The notes under the pieces: model-generated
Told to the model about the DNA's origin: nothing
Seen by the model: the letters and a program-made list of their open reading frames with translations, nothing else
The model's database searches: none
Part shown: positions 42,482-51,416 of the stretch, in pieces
Numbering within the stretch: the stretch's first letter is position 1
Layout of the letters: each line of letters begins with the position of its first letter
Source of the DNA: Arthrobacter sp. AFG20
GTDB lineage: Bacteria > Actinomycetota > Actinomycetes > Actinomycetales > Micrococcaceae
Assembly: GCF_002892795.1 (NCBI RefSeq)
Contig: NZ_PJMC01000018.1
Span: 35,838-99,837 of the forward strand
Direction: 5' to 3'
DNA length: 64,000 nt
Program-made: the position numbers and the translations under genes

Positions 42482-43400
42482 GCGGGTGGTGGTGCCCGAG
42501 GAGCTGGACGGGACCCGCGTGGACGCCGGCCTGGCCAAGCTGATGGGCATGTCCCGTTCGTCCGCCGCCACCCTGATAGCCGAGGGCAACGTCGTCAGCG
42601 GCGGCAAACCGGTGGGCAAATCTGCCAAGCTCGCGTCCGGCACCGTGCTGCACGTGACGGTTCCCGAGCGCCGGGATCCCCTTGAAGTCGTGGAGGAAGT
42701 TGTGGAAGGCCTGAAGATCCTGCTGGATGACGACGACTTTGTGGTGGTCGACAAGCCGGTGGGGGTTGCGGCGCACCCGTCCCCGGGCTGGGTAGGACCC
42801 ACCGTCGTCGGCGGACTCGCCGGGGCCGGCTACCGCATTTCCACCTCCGGTTCCGCCGAGCGCGCCGGCATCGTCCACCGCCTCGACGTCGGGACCTCTG
42901 GAGTCATGGTGGTGGCCAAGACAGAACCCGCCTACACCGCCCTCAAGCGGGCGTTCAAGGAACGCACCGTGGACAAGGTCTACCACGCGGTGGTCCAGGG
43001 CCTGCCGGATCCCCTGCAGGGCACCATCGACGCCCCGATCGGCCGGCACCCCGGCCACGACTGGCGCTTCGCCGTCATCGAGGACGGCCGGCCATCGGTG
43101 ACGCACTACGAGGTGCTTGAGGCATTCGGCAAGGCCACCCTGGTGGAGGTGCACCTCGAGACCGGCAGGACTCACCAGATCAGGGTCCATTTCGCCGCAC
43201 TCCGCCATCCGTGTGCCGGAGACCTCACCTACGGGGCCGACCCGCGGCTCGCCGCTACGCTCGGGCTCACCCGGCAGTGGCTGCACGCCCGTGAACTGGG
43301 CTTTGACCACCCGCGCACCGGGGAACGTGTCACCGTGACCAGCGAGTACCCCGAGGATCTTGCCTACGCATTGGAAGTCCTGGGCACGGGCAAGGCCTGA
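42474..43400 (+). CDS. rluD: RluA-family pseudouridine synthase
   Basis: Isomerises uridines in 23S rRNA. 308 aa with an N-terminal S4 RNA-binding domain (about 12-70), then the catalytic motif IVHRLDVGTSGVMVVAKT with the nucleophilic Asp, and GRTHQIRVHFAALRHP. Start ATG 42474 overlaps lspA; a longer frame to 42429 is lspA in another frame. Whether the target is the RluD site set cannot be told from sequence alone. Confidence 0.9.
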   Translation: MSERVVVPEELDGTRVDAGLAKLMGMSRSSAATLIAEGNVVSGGKPVGKSAKLASGTVLHVTVPERRDPLEVVEEVVEGLKILLDDDDFVVVDKPVGVAAHPSPGWVGPTVVGGLAGAGYRISTSGSAERAGIVHRLDVGTSGVMVVAKTEPAYTALKRAFKERTVDKVYHAVVQGLPDPLQGTIDAPIGRHPGHDWRFAVIEDGRPSVTHYEVLEAFGKATLVEVHLETGRTHQIRVHFAALRHPCAGDLTYGADPRLAATLGLTRQWLHARELGFDHPRTGERVTVTSEYPEDLAYALEVLGTGKA

Positions 43401-43440
43401 GCCTGCGGCACGCCGACATTAATTGTCAGAGGGTCGGCAC

Positions 43441-43446
43441 TAGAAT
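43441..43446 (+). promoter_or_regulatory. -10 hexamer of dnaE (leaderless)
   Basis: TAGAAT is followed by 6 nt and the GTG at 43453. Upstream TTAATT could serve as a weak -35 at 16 bp. Confidence 0.6.
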
Positions 43447-43452
43447 GGTCCG

Positions 43453-46400
43453 GTGACTTCCAGCAATGACTCGTTCGTACATCTCCACACCCACACCGAG
43501 TACTCGATGCTGGACGGCGCCGCCAGGCTCGGTGAGCTGTTCGACGAAACCGAGCGGCTGGGGATGCCCGCCTTGGCCACCACCGACCACGGCTACCTCT
43601 TCGGGGCTTTCGACTTTTGGCGGAAGGCCACCGACAAGGGCATCAAGCCCATCATCGGCGTCGAAGCGTACGTGACGCCCGGGACTGCGCGCGGCGACAA
43701 GGGCCGCGTCCGCTGGGGAGACGAGAGCCAGCGCAAGGACGACGTCTCCGGCGGTGGCTCCTACACCCACATGACCCTGCTGAGCTACAACAACGTGGGT
43801 ATGCGGAACCTGTTCCGTGCCTCCTCGATCGCCTCCCTGGATTCGGTGTTCGGCAAGTGGCCCCGGCTGGACCGCGAGCTGCTGAACACCTACTCCGAAG
43901 GGCTCATCGCCACCACCGGCTGCCCGTCCGGTGAGGTCCAGACCCGGCTGCGGCTCGGCCAGTACCGCGAGGCCCGGGAAGCCGCCGCGGAATTCCGTGA
44001 CATCTTCGGCGCAGAGAACTACTTCTGTGAACTCATGGACCACGGCCTGGACATTGAACGCCGCGTCACCGGCGATCTCCTGCGCCTCGCCAAGGACCTG
44101 AACCTCCCGCTCGTTGCTACCAACGACCTGCACTACACGCATGAACACGACGCCAAGGCGCACGAGGCCCTGCTGGCCATCCAGTCCGGCTCGACGCTGC
44201 TCGAACCCACCTACGACAACGGCGGCTCCCGTTTCGCGTTCTCCGGCAGCGGCTACTACCTGAAGTCGCCGCAGGAAATGCGCGAGCTGTTCCGCGACCA
44301 CCCCGAGGCGTGCGACAACACGCTGCTGATCGCCGAGCGGTGCGAGGTGTCCTTCAACACCGGCGCCAACTACATGCCCCGGTTCCCCTGCCCCGAGGGC
44401 GAGGACGAAACTTCCTGGCTGGTCAAGGAGGTCGACAAGGGACTCCATTACCGCTACCCCCAGGGCATTCCGGACAAGGTCCGCAAGCAGGCCGACTACG
44501 AGCTGGAAGTCATCACCTCGATGGGCTTCCCGGGCTACTTCCTCGTGGTGGCCGACTTCATCAACTGGGCCAAGAACAACGGCATCCGGGTAGGTCCCGG
44601 ACGTGGCTCCGGTGCGGGCTCCATGGTGGCCTACGCCATGCGCATCACCGACCTTGACCCGCTGCACCACGGCCTGATCTTCGAGCGGTTCCTGAACCCG
44701 GACCGCGTCTCCATGCCTGACTTCGACGTCGACTTCGATGACCGGCGCCGTTCCGAGGTCATCGACTATGTGACGCGCAAGTACGGCGACGAACGCGTGG
44801 CGATGATCGTCACCTACGGCACCATCAAGACCAAGCAGGCGCTGAAGGACTCCTCCCGCGTGCTCGGGTACCCGTTCAGCATGGGTGAGCAGCTGACCAA
44901 GGCACTGCCGCCTGCCGTGATGGCCAAGGACATTCCGCTAGCCGACATCCAGAACAAGGATGCCAAGCGGTACAGCGAAGCCGGTGACTTCCGGCAGCTG
45001 ATCAGTACCGACCCCGAGGCCGCCAAGGTCTTTGAGACGGCGCTGGGCATTGAGGGCCTGAAGCGGCAATGGGGCGTGCACGCGGCCGGCGTGATCATGT
45101 CCTCGGACCCCATCATCGACGTCATTCCGATCATGCGCCGTTTCCAGGATGGCCAGGTCATCACGCAGTTCGACTATCCGACGTCCGAAGGCCTCGGCCT
45201 GATCAAGATGGACTTCCTCGGGCTGCGAAACCTGACGATCATTTCGGACGCCCTGGAAAACATCAAGATGAACCGCGGGGTCGACCTCGATCTCGAAACG
45301 CTGGAGTTGGATGACGCGGCGTCCTATGAGCTGCTGGCCCGGGGCGACACGCTGGGCGTGTTCCAGCTCGACGGCGGCCCCATGCGGTCGCTGCTTAAAC
45401 TCATGAAGCCTGACAACTTCGAAGACATCTCCGCCGTGCTGGCGCTGTACCGGCCGGGACCCATGGGTGCTAACGCCCACACCGACTACGCCCTGCGCAA
45501 GAACAAGATCCAGGACGTCATCCCGATCCACCCGGAGCTTGAGGAACCGCTGAAGGAGATCCTGGGCGGGACGTTCGGCCTGATCGTGTACCAGGAACAG
45601 GTTATGGCCGTGGCGCAGAAGCTGGCCGGCTACTCCCTTGGCCAGGCAGACATTTTGCGCCGCGCCATGGGTAAGAAGAAGAAGTCCGAGCTGGACAAGC
45701 AGTTTGCGGGCTTCTCCCAGGGCATGCAGGACAATGGCTACTCCATGGAGGCCGTCAAGACGCTGTGGGACATCCTGCTTCCCTTCTCCGACTACGCCTT
45801 CAACAAGGCTCACTCGGCGGCGTACGGCGTGATTTCGTACTGGACCGCATACCTGAAGGCACACTACGCGCCGGAGTACATGGCAGCGCTGCTGACCTCG
45901 GTCGGCGACGACAAGGACAAGTCCGCGATCTACCTCAACGAATGCCGGCGCATGGGCATCACGGTGCTGCCGCCGGACGTCAACGAGTCAGCCCTGAACT
46001 TCACCCCGGTGGGGGAGGACATCCGCTTCGGCATGGGCGCCATCCGCAACGTGGGCGTCAACGCAGTTGAGGCCATGGTGGCCGCCCGGGCAAGCGAGGG
46101 CGCGTACACCTCATTCAAGGACTACCTCATGAAGGTGCCGGCCGTGGTGTGCAACAAGCGCACCATCGAATCCCTGATCAAGGCCGGCGCCTTCGACTCG
46201 CTGGGCCACCACCGCCGCGCCCTGGCCATGGTTCATGAAGAAGCCATCGACTCCGTCATCACCCTCAAGCGCAACGAGGCGATCGGCCAGTTCGACCTGT
46301 TCGCCGGTTTCGATGAGGCCGAGTCCGAAGCGTCGCTCAGCATCGAGATTCCCGACCTGCCGGAGTGGGAGAAGAAGGACAAGCTCGCGTTCGAGCGGGA

Positions 46401-47010
46401 CATGCTGGGCCTTTACGTCTCAGACCACCCGCTGCAGGGCCTAGAAGGGGTCCTGAGCCAGCACGCCGACCAGTCCATCACCTCCATCATCGCGGAGGAC
46501 GGGCCGCAGGACGGCGCCATCATCACCATCGCGGGCATGATCACATCGCTGAGCCGCCGGATCGCGAAGGCCAGCGGAAACGCCTATGCCCGGGCGGAGA
46601 TCGAGGACCTCGGTGGTTCCATGGAGGTCATGTTCTTCGGCCAGGTCTACGGGCCGATCGCCTCGGTTCTCGCCGAGGACCTGATCGTGGTGGTCAAGGG
46701 CCGGCTGCAGCGGCGCGACGACGGCGCCGTGACCCTGAACTGCATGGAGCTCTCCGTCCCGGACCTCAGCCAGGGCACTAACGGACCGCTGGTGATCACC
46801 ATGCCGACGCACAAGGCCACCGAAGCCGTGGTCACGGAACTGGGGGACGTGCTGCGCAACCACCGGGGCAACTCCGAGGTCAGGGTGAACCTGCAGGGCG
46901 ACAGCCGCATCGAGGTCATGGCGCTTCCTGTGCACCTGCGGGTAAACCCCAACCCGTCGCTGTTCGGGGACCTGAAGGTGCTGCTGGGTCCGGCCTGCCT
47001 GGACGCCTAG
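43453..47010 (+). CDS. dnaE: DNA polymerase III alpha subunit
   Basis: Replicative polymerase, 1185 aa, DnaE1-type length. The N-terminal PHP domain begins VHLHTHTEYSMLDGAARL and keeps the His residues for metal binding, so proofreading activity in the PHP domain is plausible, as in mycobacterial DnaE1. The palm holds RVGPGRGSGAGSMVAYAM and PDFDVDFDDRRRSEVI with catalytic Asp423 and Asp425, then GVFQLDGGPMRSLL, YRPGPM and helix-hairpin-helix/OB-fold parts at the C-terminus (ITIAGMITSLSRRIAKASG). Its GTG lacks a Shine-Dalgarno and lies next to a -10 hexamer. Confidence 0.96.
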   Translation: MTSSNDSFVHLHTHTEYSMLDGAARLGELFDETERLGMPALATTDHGYLFGAFDFWRKATDKGIKPIIGVEAYVTPGTARGDKGRVRWGDESQRKDDVSGGGSYTHMTLLSYNNVGMRNLFRASSIASLDSVFGKWPRLDRELLNTYSEGLIATTGCPSGEVQTRLRLGQYREAREAAAEFRDIFGAENYFCELMDHGLDIERRVTGDLLRLAKDLNLPLVATNDLHYTHEHDAKAHEALLAIQSGSTLLEPTYDNGGSRFAFSGSGYYLKSPQEMRELFRDHPEACDNTLLIAERCEVSFNTGANYMPRFPCPEGEDETSWLVKEVDKGLHYRYPQGIPDKVRKQADYELEVITSMGFPGYFLVVADFINWAKNNGIRVGPGRGSGAGSMVAYAMRITDLDPLHHGLIFERFLNPDRVSMPDFDVDFDDRRRSEVIDYVTRKYGDERVAMIVTYGTIKTKQALKDSSRVLGYPFSMGEQLTKALPPAVMAKDIPLADIQNKDAKRYSEAGDFRQLISTDPEAAKVFETALGIEGLKRQWGVHAAGVIMSSDPIIDVIPIMRRFQDGQVITQFDYPTSEGLGLIKMDFLGLRNLTIISDALENIKMNRGVDLDLETLELDDAASYELLARGDTLGVFQLDGGPMRSLLKLMKPDNFEDISAVLALYRPGPMGANAHTDYALRKNKIQDVIPIHPELEEPLKEILGGTFGLIVYQEQVMAVAQKLAGYSLGQADILRRAMGKKKKSELDKQFAGFSQGMQDNGYSMEAVKTLWDILLPFSDYAFNKAHSAAYGVISYWTAYLKAHYAPEYMAALLTSVGDDKDKSAIYLNECRRMGITVLPPDVNESALNFTPVGEDIRFGMGAIRNVGVNAVEAMVAARASEGAYTSFKDYLMKVPAVVCNKRTIESLIKAGAFDSLGHHRRALAMVHEEAIDSVITLKRNEAIGQFDLFAGFDEAESEASLSIEIPDLPEWEKKDKLAFERDMLGLYVSDHPLQGLEGVLSQHADQSITSIIAEDGPQDGAIITIAGMITSLSRRIAKASGNAYARAEIEDLGGSMEVMFFGQVYGPIASVLAEDLIVVVKGRLQRRDDGAVTLNCMELSVPDLSQGTNGPLVITMPTHKATEAVVTELGDVLRNHRGNSEVRVNLQGDSRIEVMALPVHLRVNPNPSLFGDLKVLLGPACLDA

Positions 47011-47037
47011 ACCACGCTGCCAAGACCTCGCTGCCTG

Positions 47038-47060
47038 CCGGCGCCGGACTCCGGCGCCGG
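47038..47060. terminator. Hairpin dnaE / flavin reductase
   Basis: CCGGCGCCGG occurs twice around a 3-nt spacer; as the unit is self-complementary, this folds into a 10-bp stem between convergent genes. Confidence 0.6.
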
Positions 47061-47061
47061 G

Positions 47062-47562
47062 TCAGATTTCGTAGTCCAGCGGAACCGGCTGCCCGTACGT
47101 TCCGGAGTGGTACAGCAGCGGCGAGCCGTCCTCGCCAACCTGCCCTTCCACCACTTCGACCACCACGACGGCGTTGTTTTCAAACGACAGGCGCATCTGG
47201 ATCTTGCCGATCAGCCAGCCGGCAACGTCCTTGAGCACCGGCACATCGTGGGGGCCGTGGGCCCAGTGGTCGCCGGCGAAGCGTTCCTTGGTGCGCGCGA
47301 ACCGGTCGGCCAGCTCCTGGTTGTCCAGCCCGAGCATGTGCACGCCGATGTACGTGGTGTTGGCAACCGCCGGCCACGAGCTGGAACTGCGCGCCATGTT
47401 GAAGGTGAAGCGCGGCGGCTTGGCAGAAAGCGAGGCAACGGAGGTTGCCGTGAACCCGTAGGGGACACCGTCGTAGTTCACGGTGATGATGGCCACGCCC
47501 GCTGCGTGCCGGCGGAACATCTCTTTGAACGTGCCCTCGAAGGCGACATCATCTGAGGTCAC
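47062..47562 (-). CDS. Flavin reductase-like FMN-binding protein
   Basis: A 166-aa split-barrel flavoprotein of the flavin reductase/HpaC group, which reduces FMN or FAD for a partner monooxygenase. Typical features are FRRHAAGVAIITVNYDGVPYG, FTATSVASLSAKPPRFTFN (given as SVASLSAKPP) with the flavin phosphate site, and HYD-type end replaced here by LLYHSGTYG. No monooxygenase is nearby, so its partner is unknown. It starts with GTG at 47562. Confidence 0.88.
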   Translation of the reverse strand: MTSDDVAFEGTFKEMFRRHAAGVAIITVNYDGVPYGFTATSVASLSAKPPRFTFNMARSSSSWPAVANTTYIGVHMLGLDNQELADRFARTKERFAGDHWAHGPHDVPVLKDVAGWLIGKIQMRLSFENNAVVVVEVVEGQVGEDGSPLLYHSGTYGQPVPLDYEI

Positions 47563-47688
47563 TGGAATCGATCTCCCTACTGCATCCGTGCCGATTGCGT
47601 CTCTAGTACAAGACTATGGGGCTTCCGGGCGGATGGGAGATTCCCTTGGCGGGCGGACGCATGGCGCGGAGTGCCGGCCAACATTTGT

Positions 47689-47694
47689 TAACGT
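47689..47694 (+). promoter_or_regulatory. -10 hexamer of the 47.7 kb membrane gene (leaderless)
   Basis: TAACGT is followed by 6 nt and the ATG at 47701. Confidence 0.5.
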
Positions 47695-47700
47695 TTCTTC

Positions 47701-48273
47701 ATGACCCAGCCTGCACACGTCCCTCCGGTCCGTTCCTCCAACGAGGCCGACGGCACCCGGCGGCGACCCGGCAGGGGCTACGCGTTGGCGGCCGGAATCC
47801 TCGGTGCCGGCATCCCCGCCGGGCTCCTCTGGTGGCTCCTGGCCCCGGGCGGGCAAAACCTCATCTCGGGAGACTCCGCGCTGTCGTCCGGGACCAACAG
47901 CCAGGGCTGGCTGCCCCGCGACCTGGTCCTGGCGGGACTGTTTGTGTTCGCGGGCTGCCTGGTGGCTGTGCTGTTGTCAGGCCGCCGCGACGGCGGGACG
48001 CGGCGGTTGCTGCTGCTGTCCGTTGCGGCAAGCGCAGCGGCAGCCGTCCTGGCTTGGCGGACCGGCGTGCTGGCGGGCATCTGGCTGGGAGGTCCGCAGG
48101 ACACGTCGGCTAACGCCAGTGTGGCGTTCTCGCTGCGGTCCCTGACTGTCCTTGTCCTCTGGCCCGCGGCGGTCGCCGCCGGCTTCTTCGTCCTGCGCAT
48201 CATCGGCCTCCTCCGCGCTTCCGTGGACCGGGACCCGGAAAGCAACAGCGCCGACAGCCACACGTGGCAGTAA
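47701..48273 (+). CDS. Predicted four-span membrane protein (DUF2567-like topology)
   Basis: A 190-aa protein without a recognised catalytic motif. A basic N-terminus (about 1-25) precedes hydrophobic segments at about 26-48, 72-92, 100-125 and 140-168 (for example LVLAGLFVFAGCLVAVLLSG), with a long outside loop after the first. It is placed just ahead of hisD (41 bp), but hisD has its own -10 hexamer. Nothing in the sequence shows a function. Confidence 0.75.
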   Translation: MTQPAHVPPVRSSNEADGTRRRPGRGYALAAGILGAGIPAGLLWWLLAPGGQNLISGDSALSSGTNSQGWLPRDLVLAGLFVFAGCLVAVLLSGRRDGGTRRLLLLSVAASAAAAVLAWRTGVLAGIWLGGPQDTSANASVAFSLRSLTVLVLWPAAVAAGFFVLRIIGLLRASVDRDPESNSADSHTWQ

Positions 48274-48302
48274 CACTCGTCGGGGCGCGGGGCCGCGGCG
48301 CG

Positions 48303-48308
48303 TAAAAT
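48303..48308 (+). promoter_or_regulatory. -10 hexamer of hisD (leaderless)
   Basis: TAAAAT is followed by 6 nt and the GTG at 48315. The 17-nt-upstream region is GC-only, so any -35 is weak. Confidence 0.6.
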
Positions 48309-48314
48309 GAACGG

Positions 48315-49691
48315 GTGACCACATCTCCGGACAGCTCCGCACGCCCGAATGCCCCCGTCGTCGATTTCCGCACCGTTGACCTGCGCGGCCGCAGCCTCAG
48401 CCTGGCCGAACTCCGCGAGGCGGTGCCGCGGGCACGGCAGCAGACAGTCCACGACGCCGAGCAGAAGGTCACGGACATCATCACGGCCGTCCGCCAGCGC
48501 GGCTTTGCCGCCCTTGCAGACTTCGCCCGGGCGTTCGACGGCGTGGAGCAGACGCATCCGCGCGTTCCGGCCGGGGCGCTGCAGTCAGCGCTGGACGGCC
48601 TGGACCCTGCCGTGCGTTCGGCGCTTGAGGAGTCCATCAGGCGTGCGCGCCGGTTCGCGGACGGCCAGCGCCCGGCCGACGTCGATATCTCCCTGGGCGA
48701 CGGCGCAGTCGTGAGCCAGAAGTGGGTGCCCGTGGCACGCGTGGGCCTGTACGTCCCGGGCGGCCTGGCGGTCTACCCGTCGTCGGTGATCATGAACGTG
48801 GTTCCGGCACTGGCCGCCGGGGTGGAATCAATCGCCCTCGCCTCGCCGCCGCAGAAAGACTTTGGCGGCCTCCCGCACCCCACCATCCTGGCCGCTGCGG
48901 CGCTGCTGGGGATTGACGAGGTCTACGCAATCGGCGGTGCCCAGGCGATCGCCGCCTTCGCCTACGGCGTGCCCGGCGAATCAGGGACTCCCGCGCTGGA
49001 ACCCGTCGACGTCGTGACCGGGCCCGGGAACATCTTCGTGGCCACGGCCAAGCGCCTCGTCAAGGGCGTCGTGGGGATCGATTCCGAGGCGGGCACCACG
49101 GAAATTGCCATCCTCGCGGACTCCACGGCCCGCCCGGCCTTCGTTGCTGCCGACCTGATCAGCCAGGCCGAGCACGATCCGAAGGCCGCCTCGGTCCTGA
49201 TCACGGATTCCCTTGAGCTGGCCGCCGAGGTCCGTGAGGAGCTGGAACTGCAGGCTGCATCCACCAAGCACAGCCAGCGTGTCCGCGAGGCACTTTCGGG
49301 CCCGCAGTCCGGCGTCGTGCTTGTTGACGACCTCGACCAAGGGATCGCAGCATGCGACGCCTACGCGGCCGAACACCTGGAGATCATGACCGCGGACGCC
49401 CCCGCTGTGGCGGCGCGGATCCGGAACGCGGGCGCCATTTTCGTCGGCGACTACAGCCCCGTCAGCCTCGGCGACTACTGCGCCGGCTCCAACCACGTGC
49501 TACCCACGAGCGGTACTGCGGCCTTTTCGTCCGGGCTGAACGTGACCACGTTCCTGCGCGCCATCCAGGTGATCAACTACTCGGAGGCGGCGCTGGGGCA
49601 GGTCAGCGGCCACATCGTCAGCCTGTCCGGCGCGGAGGACCTCCCCGCGCACGGCGACGCCGTCACGGTCCGTTTCCGGGCGGGCAGCTGA
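48315..49691 (+). CDS. hisD: Histidinol dehydrogenase
   Basis: Last two oxidations of histidine biosynthesis, L-histidinol to histidine, zinc- and NAD-dependent. 458 aa with VGLYVPGGLAVYPSSVIMNV, PPQKDFGGLPHPTILAAAA (given as QKDFGG), YAIGGAQAIAAFAYG, VTGPGNIFVATAKR, DSEAGTTEIAILAD and the zinc/catalytic region SQAEHDPKA and NHVLPTSGTA. It is separated from other his genes here: a promoter region and nrdR follow instead of hisC and hisB. Confidence 0.96.
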   Translation: MTTSPDSSARPNAPVVDFRTVDLRGRSLSLAELREAVPRARQQTVHDAEQKVTDIITAVRQRGFAALADFARAFDGVEQTHPRVPAGALQSALDGLDPAVRSALEESIRRARRFADGQRPADVDISLGDGAVVSQKWVPVARVGLYVPGGLAVYPSSVIMNVVPALAAGVESIALASPPQKDFGGLPHPTILAAAALLGIDEVYAIGGAQAIAAFAYGVPGESGTPALEPVDVVTGPGNIFVATAKRLVKGVVGIDSEAGTTEIAILADSTARPAFVAADLISQAEHDPKAASVLITDSLELAAEVREELELQAASTKHSQRVREALSGPQSGVVLVDDLDQGIAACDAYAAEHLEIMTADAPAVAARIRNAGAIFVGDYSPVSLGDYCAGSNHVLPTSGTAAFSSGLNVTTFLRAIQVINYSEAALGQVSGHIVSLSGAEDLPAHGDAVTVRFRAGS

Positions 49692-49692
49692 C

Positions 49693-49726
49693 CACTACAT
49701 GTAGTGACGGCCCACTACATATAGTA
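49693..49726 (+). promoter_or_regulatory. Paired NrdR-like boxes upstream of nrdR
   Basis: CACTACATGTAGTG (49693-49706) is a perfect palindrome and CACTACATATAGTA (49713-49726) a near copy, 20 bp centre to centre. Both fit the core of the NrdR box (CwAtATaTwG) with one or two changes. A likely promoter, TTGTTA (49736) and TAGACT (49760) with an 18-bp spacer, follows. Confidence 0.65.
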
Positions 49727-49845
49727 ATTACAGGCTTGTTATTCCGCTATATCTGGACATAGACTGGTGCCGGAAGAAGCTGCGGTATCGGGCTTCCCGG
49801 CAAGTGGCTGCCCGTTGAAGGGTAGCGAAGGAAGGGTGGAAAAAC

Positions 49846-50400
49846 GTGTACTGTCCGTTTTGCCGCAACCCTGATTCACGCGTGGTGGACAGCCGGATGG
49901 CCGACGACGGTTCAGCCATCCGCCGCCGGCGGCAGTGCCCCGAGTGCGGGCGCCGCTTCACCACGGTGGAAACCACCAGCCTGTCCGTGATAAAACGCTC
50001 CGGCGTGGGCGAGCCTTTCAGCCGCAGCAAGGTCATCAACGGTGTCCGTAAGGCCTGCCAGGGCCGGCCCGTGAGCGAGGACGACCTCGCGATGCTGGCG
50101 CAGGAAGTCGAGGAGAACATCCGGGCCTCCGGGGCAGCGGAAATCGACGCCCACGAGGTGGGGCTGATCATCCTCGGGCCGCTGCAGAAGCTGGACAAGG
50201 TGGCCTACCTCCGTTTCGCCAGTGTTTATCAGGCCTTTGAATCACTTGAGGATTTCGAATCCGCCATTGCGCTGCTCCGGCACGAGTCCGACGTCGAGGC
50301 CAAAGCAGCAACGCGCAAGGCGGAAGGCAAGGGCTCCGAAAGCAAGGGCTCCGAGGCTAAGAACACCGAGGCTAAGAACACCGCGAAGAGCACGCTCTAA
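49846..50400 (+). CDS. nrdR: Ribonucleotide reductase repressor NrdR
   Basis: Nucleotide-sensing repressor of ribonucleotide reductase genes. The 184-aa protein has an N-terminal zinc ribbon with two CxxC pairs (MYCPFCRNPDSRVVDSR, RQCPECGRRFTT) and an ATP-cone (about 46-136, SLSVIKRSGVGEPFSRSKVINGV in part). After the usual end at about residue 150, it has a low-complexity Lys/Ser/Glu tail built of four 5-residue repeats. RBS GGAAGG is a little far from the start at 49846. Paired boxes upstream suggest autoregulation; no nrd reductase genes are in the window. Confidence 0.95.
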   Translation: MYCPFCRNPDSRVVDSRMADDGSAIRRRRQCPECGRRFTTVETTSLSVIKRSGVGEPFSRSKVINGVRKACQGRPVSEDDLAMLAQEVEENIRASGAAEIDAHEVGLIILGPLQKLDKVAYLRFASVYQAFESLEDFESAIALLRHESDVEAKAATRKAEGKGSESKGSEAKNTEAKNTAKSTL

Positions 50401-50405
50401 AGTCT

Positions 50406-50445
50406 CCGGTGGCGGCAGCGGAGGGGAAGCCGCAGCCGCCACCGG
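50406..50445 (+). terminator. First hairpin after nrdR
   Basis: Perfect 11-bp stem (CCGGTGGCGGC with its complement), starting 5 bp after the stop codon; no U-run. It precedes the stronger hairpin at 50455. Confidence 0.5.
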
Positions 50446-50454
50446 CTCCAGTGC

Positions 50455-50499
50455 AAACGCTGAAGGCGGCAGACCCTGTGTCTGCCGCCTTCAGCGTTT
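50455..50499. terminator. Bidirectional terminator nrdR/ppgK
   Basis: A perfect 20-bp stem (50455-50474 with 50480-50499) and a 5-nt loop, with AAA/TTT at the base, between convergent genes. Confidence 0.9.
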
Positions 50500-50532
50500 C
50501 TGCGGGCCGCGCTTGCCGCTGCCCGCCGGGGT

Positions 50533-51336
50533 TTACTTGGCCAGTTCGTGCTTGACGGCGATCTCCAGGGCAGCGCCCACGATGCCGGCCTCGTTCTTCA
50601 GCTCAGCAGGAACGATGGGAGTGCGCAGCTTCATGCGCGGCAGGTACTCGTCTGCGCGCTTCGAGATGCCGCCGCCGACGATGAAGAGCTCGGGGGAGAA
50701 CAGGAACTCGACGTGGGAGAAGTAGCGCTGCAGCAGCACGCTGTACTCCTCCCAGCTGAGGCCGTCCCGTTCACGGGCCACCGCGGACGCCTTGCTTTCA
50801 GCGTCGAAGCCGTCGACCTCCAGGTGGCCGAGTTCGGCGTTGGGCACCAGGTGGCCGTTGAAGATGAACGCGGACCCGATGCCGGTGCCGAGGGTGATGA
50901 CCAGGACTGTGCCGCCGATTCCGGCGCCTGCACCGTACCGGGCTTCGGCCAGGCCGGCCGCGTCGGCGTCGTTGATGACCTCCACGGGGCGACCCAGGCG
51001 GGCCGTGAGCAGTGCATCAATGTCCGTGTTGAGCCAGCTCTTGTCCACATTGGCGGCAGAGTGGACCACGCCGTGCTGGATGATGCCGGGGAAGGTCACG
51101 CCGATGGGGCTGTCGGCCTCGGGTGCGTCGGGGCGTGCCGAGAGTTCCTCGACAACCTTGGCCACCACCTCGACGACCGCTTCCGGTGTGGCCGGCTGCG
51201 GCGTCGCCAGGCGGAAGCGATCACCGATCAGTTTGCCCTTCTTCAGGTCGACGATGCCGCCCTTGATTCCGGTTCCGCCGATGTCGATGCCGATCAGCGG
51301 GGCGTTCTTGCGGGTCTTTTCGTCCTTCTTGGCCAA
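50533..51336 (-). CDS. ppgK: Polyphosphate glucokinase (polyP/ATP glucomannokinase type)
   Basis: ROK-family kinase of 267 aa phosphorylating glucose with polyphosphate or ATP; Arthrobacter enzymes of this size also use mannose. Motifs: LIGIDIGGTGIKGGIVDL, EVINDADAAGLAEARYGAG, VITLGTGIGSAFI, NAELGHLEVDG (the ELGH substrate motif) and VGGGISKRADEYL. The CxCGxxGCxE zinc box of ATP-glucokinases such as glk at 7.8 kb is absent, which is what separates the polyP type. The start is a TTG at 51336 with CGGAA upstream. Confidence 0.92.
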   Translation of the reverse strand: MAKKDEKTRKNAPLIGIDIGGTGIKGGIVDLKKGKLIGDRFRLATPQPATPEAVVEVVAKVVEELSARPDAPEADSPIGVTFPGIIQHGVVHSAANVDKSWLNTDIDALLTARLGRPVEVINDADAAGLAEARYGAGAGIGGTVLVITLGTGIGSAFIFNGHLVPNAELGHLEVDGFDAESKASAVARERDGLSWEEYSVLLQRYFSHVEFLFSPELFIVGGGISKRADEYLPRMKLRTPIVPAELKNEAGIVGAALEIAVKHELAK

Positions 51337-51416
51337 TGGGATTCCGTTCGTGGCAGGGTAGGGGCTCGGGCTGGGCAAGGGTGACTTGCCGGGATGACGC
51401 GGGCGGTTGCCTGGCG

